Shown here one piece after another: positions 43,210-56,857 of a stretch of DNA of 64,000 nt (position 1 is its first letter; every line of letters begins with the position of its first letter). Source of the stretch: Eunapius fragilis. Taxonomy: Eukaryota; Porifera; Demospongiae; Spongillida; Spongillidae. A model generated the notes under the pieces. The model worked only from the letters and a program-made list of their open reading frames with translations. It was not told the DNA's origin and ran no database searches. The translations under genes and the position numbers were made by a program. The stretch is from the NCBI GenBank assembly GCA_963681505.1, contig OY811980.1, positions 7,263,572 to 7,327,571 of the forward strand, written 5' to 3'.

Positions 43210-44737
43210 AGCAGAACACACAGTTATGTTTACTAAAGTGCAAGATGTAAACTTTTGCATTTGTGTGAGAGACTTCACCACTGGAGTTATGGTTCACAAT
43301 GTGGTGTGGTATGTAGGCACAGAGCTGGTAGCAAAACCATCTGGATACCAATTTATCAGACTTCCCAGTTCAGCACTACCCTCTCCCAAACAACACAAAT
43401 GCAGATAGATTCTAAATCTTTGTTTCCACCTCCTTTTTTTCAGGCACTAACAGTATTGTTAAAAGATCACACGTGCTTATTGTGATGAGCATATTCATCA
43501 CACATCACACACATCACACACATGCACACATGTGGAAGAGAGAGAAGAGAGCAAAACTGAGTTGTGGACCCCACACACCCTCAGTGGATGTTTGGGAAAG
43601 AAAGAAAATCTGCACCCAGGAAAAAAATAGCATGCTCCCTATAAACTAGCTAAGCTACCACAGTTCTGCTCACTTTCTGTACATTGTGATCTGATATAGC
43701 TCGTCATGGAAACCTCCATTACTGCCTGCAGGACCACAACTCCACAGCCACAGCACACAACATCCCATAAACATTAGCTGCATCTCATATATCCTGTCTG
43801 TTTATTCCTGCCAGCACAACTGCATTCAATGATGTATACCTATGTGTTGGTTAAGGGGTAGTGCTGTACTGGGGGCATGGGGAGGGAGGAGTCACAGACT
43901 ATGCACATGCATACCCAATGTGTCAAAGTGACTGGAACCTGAAGTGGTCAACCCTGAGAGGGCTCAAATGAAGATGAAACAGCAAAAGAAGTACCATGAT
44001 CAGAGTTCAAAGGAACTTCCTCCATTAGCAAAGGGAGTGAAGGCAAGGATATGCAAGTGGGAGGAGAATGGGAACCTGCAGCTGTCATACTCCAAGATCC
44101 TATTTTGTCAGAACTGCTAATGGCAAGAAGAAATGTCGTTGAAACAGTCGACATCTGTGAAAGTCACATCAAACAAGTATACAACCCCATTCATGAAGCA
44201 CTGGGAGATGACCCTGTAGCAGTAGAACCATCACAAGTGATGCAACCAAATTCTGTATGCTTTGCCGCATGGGTCTTGCAACTATCAACCAAAAAGGAAT
44301 GTGATTAGCATAATCCTGGGATTAACATATATTGTGCATGAATCATGTGGCCTCTATTGCACACTTCATGCAGGCTTGTGCTGACACCTGGTGTGCGAAT
44401 TAAGTACACTGCTTGGCGGCATGTAGGTAAAGAAATGTTTTATTAATTTTAAAATTAATGACTGTAATCATTTACTATAGCTCCTTCCTATGAACCCTGA
44501 AGTATAACAGTGGTCTTGAAAAAGCTCAGCAAGCTGTGGACACCCCTGTTAGCTTCATCAAGTTCCTCTTCCATAGATGCTGCACATCTACAATGTTATT
44601 ATTACTTGTATCAAATAATCTGAAAGCTGTTGACCAGCTCTATACACACACACATACACACATGCGCACACACCACACCCACACACAAATACACATGCAT
44701 ACACAAACTGACAAAGACCACAGAGTAATGGCTTCAT
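43210..44737. other. 3' block copy and Gypsy integrase remnant; no gene
   Basis: Contains another conserved 3' block (43210-43500). At 43975-44195 it has the same integrase C-terminal remnant as unit A (KELPPL, GGEWEPAAVI, ARRN). The 85-aa ORF there is part of that remnant. A short CA-rich stretch lies at 44643-44690. Confidence 0.55.
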
Positions 44738-45260
44738 CAACACAGAGCAGGCCCATGTCACTACACAGAGCAGGCCCATGTCATCAACACAGAGCAGGCC
44801 CATGTCATCAACACAGAGCAGGCCCATGTCATCAACACAGAGCAGGCCCATGTCATCAACACAGAGCAGGCCCATGTCATCAACACAGAGCAGGCCTATG
44901 TCATCAACACAGAGCAGGCCCATGTCATCAACACAGAGCAGGCCCATGTCATCAACACAGAGCAGGCCCATGTCATCAACACAGAGCAGGCCCATGTCAT
45001 CAACACAGAGCAGGCCCATGTCATCAACACAGAGCAGGCCTATGTCATCAACACAGAGCAGGCCCATGTCATCAACACAGAGCAGGCCCATGTCATCAAC
45101 ACAGAGCAGGCCCATGATATCAACACAGAGCAGGCCCATGTCATCAACACAGAGCAGGCTTATGTCATCAACACAAAGCAGGCCCATGTCATCAACACAG
45201 AGCAGGCCTATGTCACTACACAGAGCAGTCTCATGTCATCAACACAGAGCAGGCCATGTC
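44738..45260. repeat. 24-bp minisatellite, expanded in unit B only
   Basis: About 21 copies of CATCAACACAGAGCAGGCCC + ATGT. Unit A has a single unit at 16918-16942 in the same context. As 24 is divisible by three, several frames stay open (SSTQSRPM and others), giving spurious 177-199 aa ORFs. Confidence 0.95.
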
Positions 45261-45602
45261 ACTACACTGAGGGGGAAGGATTTGGTGAACAAGAGTGGAA
45301 TTATGAGGTAGCGTCTGTTCAACCATTTAAATTATTCTCATGACATTTCTACATTGTGGGTAGGTTTCTGGATTTATTGCTAGTTGTGCACCCTTGAATG
45401 CCAAATAAACTAATTGCAGAGCTTGTTCAGAAATATCTGGTGCATTGTGCAGGTGAGCCAGGACATGCACTCCCTGGACAAAAGGCCAACCACTCTACTT
45501 AATTTATGATACCATAGTGGGCAATATTAATGATAAAGACAATGTAAACATTAACATAACTAAAAGTATGTATTAAAAGGTGAAAACAACTAACAACTAT
45601 CT

Positions 45603-45689
45603 AGCCTCGTCCCCAGGCCCTAAAATTAGCGGGACAAAATTTTTTTTGTCTCACTAACTTTCATATAAAAATAGGGCCTGGAGACGAGG
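45603..45689. mobile_element. Small foldback element (CCTCGTCCCCAGGCCC arms)
   Basis: The left arm 45605-45620 and right arm 45674-45689 are inverted repeats with one mismatch. Unit A keeps only the right arm (GGGCCTGGAGACGAGG, about 17277-17292), so the left part was deleted there. It lies about 55 bp upstream of the RPTP-B start codon. Confidence 0.55.
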
Positions 45690-45744
45690 ATAACAACCAC
45701 CTGATTAAAAAATCTCGTTCCCAGACGCATTGTATGTTTTGGTG

Positions 45745-48700
45745 ATGATTGCGTTCGTTCTCTGTGCACTTTTGCTCCAAGCCGCAGGTAAGTCGATGTG
45801 AGAAGTTTCCCATCAGCTAGCTACATGTTTAGTTGATGGGATGATTACCATAAACTGAAACTGACCATGTTTGTTTTTACTTCATCACCACATGCTTTTA
45901 CGTAATTAAGCGTAACTTCTCTCACCGGCACGCGCACATACTGGATCTATAGTTTGTGTTAGTGTCCTTTAACACTTTTAAGACCAATACAAACTACCTA
46001 TTTATCATCCTCCTTTTCGGAAACCGGACGGCGGCCGGCCCGTAAGATAATATATTTTAATGGGCGTGGCTGCTGCGGATGGCATCACCTTTAGACGCGT
46101 TGAAGGTCTCTGGTGCCTATAGACTTAGCAGTTATGCCATCACTCATGTGTGCTAGGGTCCGCGGAGGATTTTAAGACTGCACGATCCGCCACGTTGTTG
46201 TGGCATGCACAGCCGGTTGTTCGATGTTTTATAGCGAGGGGGGTGCAAGAAATATTTCTTAAACACCCATCCTCAGATGTCTTAAAAGGGTACCCACCAC
46301 CCTACGCCCCTTTTTCACCACAATCAGTACCTGATCTAACCACATAGCGTTAATTTCATCGCTGCTGGTTTTGCAAGTATCTGGCGGTTATATATGGGGT
46401 CTCAGTGACGTCCTTTGGCCGGGAGAAACAGATTAATCCGACTCCCATGTAAATTCGAAGCGAAAAAAAAAGATACAAAGACACGTGAATTTAAAAAAAA
46501 AGTAATTATGCAGAGTACCACCCCTACGCCCCTTTTTTTGATCCCTCGTATCTTTTATTATTTTCTTTTAAAGCAGATTCATAATTCTCTCTTTAAGCTG
46601 TACAATATTGGACGATGGGGTCCGTACAGTTTTTCTTGTCCCCCCCCCCCCCCCCCCCCCCTCCTCGTACTACTAGTACACCGAAGCATGTGACATGAAA
46701 CAAAAAAATTACCGTGAGCAGGCGCGGACGTATGAAGGGGCGTGGCAGTTAAAGAGGGGGGGTTAATGATTTATTCACAACTTGCTAATTTCCTGCTATG
46801 AAAATATTATTGAAGGGCAGGGAGGGGGGAGGGGGGGGGGGTTAAACCCTCAAACCCACCCCCTAGATCCGCTACTGCGTGAGCATTCAACTGACTGGAA
46901 GGTATGAGCAAATAGATGGCATTCAGATATTCCTTTACCTCCATATTTAGATTTATTACTCCTGCTTTGACTCTGTACTAGAGCCGTAGGAAGGAAGAAA
47001 ATGAAGGAGTTTGGCCCCAGAAAATTTCTCGTTGGGGTATCACGTACACTAATCAGTCCCTGACAGCTGGTATGAAAAAAAAGTCAAGAATCAAGCGCGA
47101 CAGCCCGGGCCGCCAAGAGCCCGGGCTGTCCGCCCGGGGCAAAATTTTTCTCGGGCCCCTAGCCTAATGAATTAATAATACATTAGTGTACAAATACTGT
47201 ATATACTCATGCTATGTTGTTTGTCATTTGTATTATGTACAAAGCAAATTTTAATATAAACATAAAAATACAGTACGTACAAATCGCTAGAGACTTCCAT
47301 ATAGGTTTTGACCCCGACTATGAATTTAATTAAAATCCCGCGACCCTACCGTAGCTTCGCTCCCGACGATCGGATTGTCTAACTTGTTGCGGCAATCGAT
47401 CTAGAAGTCAAAACTGAGTAGTTTCGTTTTTGTTTCACGTCGTAGAACCGCGTGGTTGTCGAGAACGAAAAATACTGCCGTCCTCGTTCCCCTTCCAAAA
47501 ATAATGGGCGGGTCGTCTGCTTCTTCTGCTTCTTCTTCTTGGGAACTCATAACTCGGGACAGGAACACTTTTAAGCAATGAAAATTGCACCATAGCTTTA
47601 GAATTTGCTGGATGACTCGCTTTGATACAAAAACGCCTAAAAGCCTATATACGGTCTTACCAATTCTAATTAAGCAAAGGTACCTAGAAAATTTTCACAC
47701 TACGTCTGGATTGAATTTAATCGGTTAAATGAAAGGGGGGAAACCTGCGATGCAACAGTGATTTGGGTTTTTAAAAAATTAAGGAAACAAGTAAACTGAG
47801 ATAAAAACATTCTCTCTGAGAAAGTTGGTGGGATATAGGTTTTGCAGGCAAATAGTATACTGGTGTAAAAAGCAAGGAAACAAGTTTCTGAATCATCAGA
47901 AGGGAAAATGTAATAGTCCTATATTTAGCACAGAAACAGCATATGCCTTAGTCGAAGTGTGCTAAATATAGGACTATTACATTTTCCCTTCTGATGAAAC
48001 TTGTTTCCTTGCTTTTTACACCAGCATACTATTTGCCTGCAAAACCTATATCCCACCAACTTTCTCAGAGAGAATGTTTTTATTTACTTGTCATCAATTG
48101 AAGGGAGTGCAGACAGCAGCCTTGCGCGCTTTTTTGTTTGCGAAGGTTTCTATTATTTCATTAAAATCTAGTTGCTTCGCCAACTCTGACTCGACAGCCA
48201 ATGGTCTTAAAGAAGTCAACCGTATCTGGCACATAGTTCATCAGAGGTAGTTCTTAATTTATAACACTAAAAGATCGTTCTGCTTCAGCTACTGTAACCG
48301 GACCCTGATTATCACGAATCTCATCAATCTCATTAAATCTTTAAATGCTATCACATACATCAAACCCATTTTGTTTTAGCGTATTCTGCCCTCTGACCCC
48401 CTCAGCACGCATTGCCTTTTCCCTTCTATTCTGGGCGCCTGATTTGTGATGGTAGCTCATTCTTGCCGCTCGTTAAATAGAAAGTGTAAACGAAGGCGCT
48501 TGATTGGTTACAACGGTCTGGGCCCCGAAACTAATTAGCAACTAAGCCATTCATTATCGACCAGGCCTGAGGGGGCGTGCCTAGTGACTAATAAAAGGCG
48601 TGGCTCTAAAGGCCCGGGCCCCATTGAGGCCCGGGCCCGGGGATTTTTGGCCCCCCCCCCCCCTCTCATTGGGGCTGCTTTCAGCATTCCCCTGCTACAT

Positions 48701-51700
48701 GTAACGCTGTTTTTCGGACACGGTACCATCAAAATACACGTGAGGTTTGTCAGCTGCTTGTCCTTTAGTTCGTAGCTAAATGCGCTATGTAACTGTGTGC
48801 ATGATTTTGCGGGGAGGTGTGTGCAGATATAGCAGGTGTCCTAAGAGGACAGACCAATTATTTTCCACCATATATGGTGAAAATTAATTGTGAATATGAT
48901 TTGGGGACCCCTCTGGATCCGCCTACATGTATGGCTTTGTTGTAGATGTCACTAAATGGGTCGTTCCCTGTTCATGCATAATGCATAACGTGTTACAACA
49001 GCTGGCATATATGAATTCCAGCTGCATCAACATTTGAAGACACTCAATTAACAACATCCATCACCATTATAGCATGAAGCAGTCTTTGACTACAAACCTA
49101 TACACCCCATTATCGCATGAACCAGTCTTTGACCACAAACCTATACCATCACCATTATAGCATGAAGCAGTCTTTGACTACAAACCTATACACGCATGAA
49201 CCAGTCTTTGACCACAAACCTATATACCATCACCATTATAGCATGAAGCAGTCTTTGACCACAAACCTATACCATCACCATTAGAGCATGAAGCAGTCTT
49301 TGACCACAAACCTATACCATCACCATTATAGCATGAAGCAGTCTTTGACCCCAAACCTATATCACCATTATAGCATGAAGCAGTCTTTGACCACAAACCT
49401 AACCATCACCATTATAGCATGAAGCAGTCTTTGACCACAAACCTATCCATCACCATTATAGCATGAAGCAGTCTTTGACCACAAACCTATCCATCACCAT
49501 TATAGCATGAAGCAGTCTTTGACCAAAAACCTATACCATCACCATTATAGCATGAAGCAGTCTTTGACCACATGCATGCACCACTTTACCCAGAAGCAAA
49601 GCACACACCACACCACCATCACCTCCCAGGGTTATGGCACACTCAAGGTTGAGCATTATGTACCTCAATCACTATTCAAATGTAATAGTGCTGTCATAGG
49701 AAGGGATATGGAGTGAGATCTCACGTCCCTTCTAATGCTTCTTGTGGTAATGACTACTTAGAAATAAACATCCTTCTGTACAAATATGGTACACATTTGT
49801 ATATAGTATGTTTACCATACTTGCACATATTCATAACCTTTGGTGATTCCCTTCTTGGTAATCCTGATCACTAAATCAATTACAACTCCTCTGCTGCATT
49901 GCAATATTTGTAGCAAGTTGCCTCCACCACATGCAGGGATTCATTTGTTAGCACACCTGCATACTCATATCTCCCACAGGTCAACCTAGGATCACCTGGA
50001 ATCAGAATGAACTGTTTGTGATGGCTGCCAACAACAGCCTGTGGTCTCTCTCAGCAGTACCAAACAGAGTGAGCACATTCAACCAATCATCATACCAATA
50101 TCCTCTGGTGTGTGAGGGTGTAACAGGTGGACAGTGGTATCAACCAAATGGAGCCCTGTTTCCACTAGCAACACCAGACCCTGTAACCACCCCTGGGGGG
50201 TTGGGTCAACGAAATGTGTCAGTAGGAGTAGAGCTGTATTGTGGAACTCCTTCTGTCTTTCCACATGGTGTTCAATGTTGTACCAATACCACCATCACAC
50301 TCTGTGTTGGAATGTACACTGATAACACACTAGCAGCATCATCAGGCATAATTGGAACAACTAGATATACTCTCTCTGTAGCAGCCACTTGTAAGTAGAG
50401 AGGAAAGTACATCACATGTGTTATGGAAGTGTTGACTCTCCCACAGATGGTCCTAACATCACAGGAGGTGTCCAGTTTCAGCTGTTGACACCTACAAATG
50501 TTGATCCACCAGTGTTCCAGTTGACCTGCACCAGCACTAGTTCTCCTCCTACAACTGTGCAGTGGACCATCAATGGAAGTCCAATGAATGGTGGTAACTA
50601 TGCTTCCTCTCAGATAGTGACAGATCGACCAACATCTACTTACAACAACACCCTGACTGTGACTGGGAGAGCACCTGGGATGTACACATGCACTGTCACC
50701 ACTGTCACCTATATCTGCACAGCAGACTTGTGTACAAATAATGGGCCTACTAACGATTCAAGATCCACTACCTCATCCCTCAGTGTATCAGGTAAGTACT
50801 GCCTATGAAGAGTGTCTTGTACCTATAGATATGTACCTCTATACAGGTCCTCCTGCCCCACCCACTGGTGTCACTACTGTGCAATCTGGTCCCACATCTG
50901 TCAGTGTCTCTTGGACTGCACTAACCTCAGGTGGTCCAGTGAGCAGATATGATATCTACTATGTGACTAATGGAGTCCCAAGTACAAGTGGTGGTTCAAC
51001 CACTTCTACCTCTTACGTCCTAACCAACCTTCAAGTTGGGGTTCAGTACAACATCTCAGTCATAGCTGTGGGCACATATATGCCATCTCTGAGTGGTATG
51101 TTTTATTAACCATGTTGGCTAGCTGAAGTAAATGTTAATGTAATGGCACATGGTGTACAGGATGATGCCCTGGGGGGCGTGGCAGGGTTATTAAATATCA
51201 ATTTGTGTTGTAGAATAACAGAAGTAATTCATGATTATAATTTATGTGTGATGATGGAAGTGTGGATGTTAATGTTTTTAACATTAGGATGTTGAGTTAT
51301 GTAGTAGTACGCGTTTGCGAGGGCGCTGCCTTAGGGTATGCTTAATAATATTCAGCAAATACAGTTACTCAGTACACGGAAACGTCTCAACCTAACTCTT
51401 GTCCAGCTAGTCACGTGACAACCTTTACGTCAGTCAATTAACTCCACTACAAGTTACATATTTGAAGATGTGTTGTCCCTTATGAGATATGACTCCATTT
51501 TTCTCAACTGCTGATGACCACCTTGCATATCCCAGTATACCTCTGCTTATCCCTGCCTATCCTTATATAAGCCTAATTCATTTTGATCTGGTATTTCTGT
51601 ATGTCCACCACAGCTAACACAAGCAGTACCTTGGTGTTCATCTCGAGTGGCTACCCTCTTCTTACAACTACCATCTCCTCCCAACCTACAAGTACTGTCC

Positions 51701-54700
51701 CATCCTCCTCTCCTACATCCTCCTCTTCCCCCTCCTCCCTTTCCTCCTCCCCCCTCTCCCCCATTGGTGGTATAATTGGTGGAATCATTGGAGCACTGGT
51801 GGTTGTGGTGTTGATTATCTTCATTGTTGCCATAGCAATACTCCTCCTGAGGTAGGCTACCCAGCAGTATGTACAATTCATTACCATTGTCCACAGACGT
51901 AGGGAAAATGGAGCTACCGATCCAGAAGCAGTCTATGACATGGATGAAAAGTGAGTGGGCATTATTAATACCATTATTAATGAATCCCTATACAAGAAGT
52001 CAGTTTGCATCTTAGTCATGAATATGTTACTACAAAGAAAAGAAAATATTCTCTAAAGAGAAAGTTGGTGGGATATAGGAATTGGAGGCAAAGGTGGTGT
52101 AAAAAGGAACGAACACAGGATCAACAATGATACGAAAAATTTGAAAGTCCTGTTTTTAGCAACATAAAATGTATGTGCTATACAGAAGTGCTAAATATAG
52201 GACTTTATAAAATATTTTGTATATCCCTTGTTTCCTTCCTTTTTACACCACCGTTGCCTCCAATTCCTATATCCCACCAACTTTCTTGTTAGAGAATATT
52301 TTTCTTTATTTGTTTCCTCTATGTTATTTAATTATTTTTTAAGCTCTCCTCTTTTTTTTTGACGTGAAGGCATTTTGACAAAAACAACATCGCTAGCCAA
52401 AAGTGGTGAATAAAAACTGCGATCAAATGAAATGCCACCTGCTGCACAATTCTAATTATACGTGAATGTTGCCACGGGAACGCTTTAACATAGCACTGCA
52501 TATTACGTGATTACGTAAATCAGTTTCATGCTTTATTGATGTATCTGATACATGTACCTGAAGATGTTCTTTCAGGAGATTTGATATAACTTGCGCTCTA
52601 AAAAAAACCGTTCCTATCCCGAGAAGATGAGAAGAATTGGTCTGGGAACGAGAACAAACGTTTGTGTTCTCTTAGCAAACAGTTAGAAGATTGGATATAA
52701 CTGTCTTTTTCCTTCTGGTTCAAAAGCAACAAAGAACTAAACTATCCATCTTTTGGTACGCGAGTTATATGTGGGTCGCTTTTAATAAATGTTTTCACAA
52801 TCCGGGTCAAATCCTATATAGTTCCTACAAAAATTTAAAGCCATATTGGTTGGCTAGTCATCACTCGCCTCATACCATGACCACCTCATACCATGACCAC
52901 CTCACACCATGACCATCACCTCCTCATACTATGACCGCCTCATGCCGTGACCATCACCTCTTCATGCCATGACCATCACCTCCTCATACCATGACCACCT
53001 CACAACATGACCATCACCTCCTCATACTATGACCGCCTCATGCCATGAACATCACCTCTTCATGCCATGACCATCACCTCCTCTTACCATGACCATCACC
53101 TCCTCATACCATGACCATCACCTCCTCCTAACCATGACCATCACTACCTCATATCATGACCATCACCTCCTCATACCAGACCATCACCTCCTCATACCAT
53201 GACCATCACCTCCTCATACAGTGACCATCACTTCCTCATACCATGACCATCACCTCCTCATACCATGACCTTCGCCTCCTCATACCATGACCAGCACCTC
53301 CTCATACCATGACCATCACTCTCCTTAGACCCAGTGCTCATAAGTCTGAAGTAGTGACCTATGAAGTTGTAGGTGACAAGAAGTAAGCTCACATACACAC
53401 CCATCACCTCCTTCTCCCTCTACACTTCTCTCATGTTCCACCTCCAGCAATTCCCCTCCCCATACCTGTCCCCTTTAACTCTCTTTTGTATGATGTCTGT
53501 TACGTGTGTTGGTTGCTTTCAGAAACGACCCTCCCACCAAATCATCAAGTCCCCAGACCATACCCAGTGCCCAGGCCATGGGTAGCACCCATGATCATCA
53601 ATATCTGAACATTAAAAAAACAGGTATCCTCTTCCCCTCTTCTCCACTACCCCCTCTACCACCAACATCTCTCATTCCCTTTCTCTTTAACCATTTCCTT
53701 TCCTACCCTTCTATACTCTCCCCTTTCTCTCTCCTCTCTCTTTCCCATTCTCTCTTTCCCATCCTTCTTCCTTTCTTAAGCCTTCCGTATTCCCTATTCC
53801 TTCTCTCCCCTCATTCAGTCCCCTCCCCCTGCTTCCCCTCCCTCCTCCTCTCCTTCCTTCCCTCCACTCACCAATGCCTCCTCTCATTCCAGTTCCCACC
53901 ATTAAGGAGTTCCCCTCTAACCGTGATGTGGTGGATGGGGAGGAGGTGGTCTTCAATGTTCGTGTCACAGGATACCCAAGGCCCTCCTTCACCTGGTACC
54001 ATAACGGGACCAAGGTCACCACAGACTACTCCCTCACCATTGGGGAGGATGGAAGCCTTGTCATCCACACAGCAGAGATGAAACATGCAGGTGTGTATGA
54101 ACTGGAGGTGGCCAATGAACTAGGTGTGTACAGACGTAAAGTGTCCCTTGGTGTGTATGGCAGTGAGATAGAGCTGCCTGGGGACTACCAGATGACCATA
54201 CCAATAATACCATTGGCCAAGTTAGGAAAGTATGTATCAAAAAATCGTGAGAAAACCAATGCTGGGTTCAACAATCAGTACAGGGTGAGTGGGTCTATCT
54301 CCATGGTAACAAGAGGGCTTTAACCCTTATGTGCTCTAAACTAGTCTCTGGAGTCCAGTACCAAACGTCCCTCCACTGTGGCCACTAGTGCTGATAATAA
54401 GACACTTAACAGATTTGCCAACATTGTGCCCTGTGAGTTTGGGGTTTAGAGGACTGGGGATGAGGGATCACGTGCCACACCCTCATGCCTACAGATGATG
54501 AGAATCAAATCCAGCTCTCTCCAATGGAGGGTCAACAAGACTGTCAGAGGAGCTACATCAATGCTTCTTACATTTCTGTGAGCACTTGAATTGATGGTGT
54601 GTTCCATGAACTACAAGATGTGTTCCTTCTTAACAGGGACACTCAGGGCCAAAGAAGTTCATAGCCACTCAAGGTAGCTCACCTCTCGTGAAGCATGTGA

Positions 54701-56818
54701 CCTCTTACCTCCTCCATCTTTCCCCCTCTCTCCAAGGTCCTCTTCCACCTACTATTGTGGACTTCTGGAGGCTGGTGTGGCAGGAGGGTGTGCCTTCCAT
54801 CGCCATGGTGACCAACATCAAGGAGGATGGCAAGATCAAGTGTCAGCAGTACTGGCCAGAGTCAGGCCATCAGAAGTATGGACCCTTCTCTGTAGCCACC
54901 ACTGAGAAAAAGGAATATGCAGACTATGTCATCAGGGTCTTTGAAGTGTCTGTGAGTTTTAGTGGGCAACTGATGCTCAGGATACTGTGGGATACTGTGG
55001 GATACTATCTGCAATGCGTAATTAAAGCCTGGATGGTTGGATTCTGCTAGCAATATACTGTAACTCCATACTGTAACTAGCTACACGATTTACTGAGGGT
55101 CATACATTTATTGTTGTTGGTACACTGTCTTTCTACCACCCTCTATAAAATTGCACTCTCCTAATCCATCAGCATTAGTGTGTACTAGTGTTGCTATGAT
55201 AACAATAATAGTTAGTGTAGTATGGGCTGGGTAAGTAGTCATTTGTTCACAATCATGGCAAAGCCAACATTTACACCACCAAGATAGACTGCACTGAAAT
55301 AGTTTATTTATCACATGCATAGTAACTCTTATTAGTACACACCAATGCTAATGGACAAGGAGGGTACAATTCTGTGTGAGCAGCCAAGCATTAAGGACTG
55401 GGGACCACTAAGATAGCATCAGTGTGTATGCTAGCATCCTTATATAAGAAATGTGGCATGGTTCCCAGTCCTTCCACCCTCTCATCCTCCTCCCATAGCT
55501 GTCAGGGTCAGATGTACCCAAAAGGAAGGTGATCCAGTATCACTTCACTGGCTGGCCTGACCATGGGGTACCAGAGTATGCCACCTCCCTCTTGGCCTTC
55601 CACAGGAAGGTCAAGTCCCAACATGATGGGGGCAGGGGACCCCTCTTGGTACACTGCAGGTGGGTGAGGGGAGGAGGGAGAGGGGTGTCATGGTGACCCC
55701 TGTGACCCTACAGTGCTGGTGTGGGGCGCACGGGAACACTGATTGCGATAGACACAGTCCTGGAGCAGATAGAGAAGGAGGGAATGGTGGACATAGCCGG
55801 TACCATCAGGAAGATGAGACGACAGAGGATGAAGATGGTTCAGACACCTGTAGGTCACCTCCTGTAGCCCCTCCCACCCCTCTCTCATGCCCCTCCCACT
55901 TCCTCTATCACAGGATCAGTACATATTTCTCCATGATGCCATTCTGGAGTCAGTGATGTGTGGGAACACTCAGGTCCAGGTCTCTGATATCCATGTCTCT
56001 CTGAACTCATTCCAAACCAAGGATCCTGTGTCAAATAAAACTGGACTGGAATCTCAGTTTGAAGTACTTGTGACATTCCATCTCTGATGTGATTGGTTGA
56101 TTCATCATCTGTATGTGCAGGTCCTGGGACAAGTGTCCCCTGATCCCACATCAGTCCGCAGAGATGTTGCCATGGAGGAAACAGGAAAGAACCGCAGTAT
56201 AGACTACCTCCCTCGTGAGTAGGGGGGAGAGGGAGAGGAATGGTGGGGAGGGAGGGAGGTAGAAGGAAGAGGAGGAGAGGGATGAGGAAATGGCCTCGCC
56301 ATTGTGTTAGATTTTCATCATGTACACATTCTCTCTGTGTGCAGCTGACAGGTCTCGTGTTATCCTCAGACATGAATATCCTGATTACATCAATGCCTGC
56401 TTCGTTAATGTCAGTACTGGTTGCTGCCTGTCATTAAGGTTAGGGTTGCCATGACTACATTGCTCCTCCCACCCCAGGGATACAAGCAACAGAAGGCCTT
56501 CATTATAGCCCAAGGTCCCTTGAAGTCCACATGTAGAGACTTCTGGAAGATGGTGTGGGACAAAAAATGTGGAGCCATTGTCATGTTATCCCAGCTCCAG
56601 GAGAAGGGGAAGGTGGGCGGAGCCCTAACTGGTGCCCAGACCATTATTAGTCCTATGTGGTATATAGGAGGTATGTCACCAGTACTGGCCAGACCAAGGG
56701 ATAGAGAGCTATGGAGAGTTCACCATAGAGAGTGGAGGGCAGGAGGTCCATGATGGCTACACCACAAGGACACTGTACCTGGCTGCTGCCAAGGTGGGTG
56801 TGGCCACTGTTGATCTGT

Positions 56819-56857
<39 letters not shown>

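Noticed and set aside
44536..45311. Long ORFs with SSTQSRPM / HQHRAGPC / LLCVDDMG repeats
   Set aside because: They are products of a 24-bp minisatellite open in several frames, with only one unit in the homologous unit A position and no flanking coding exons.
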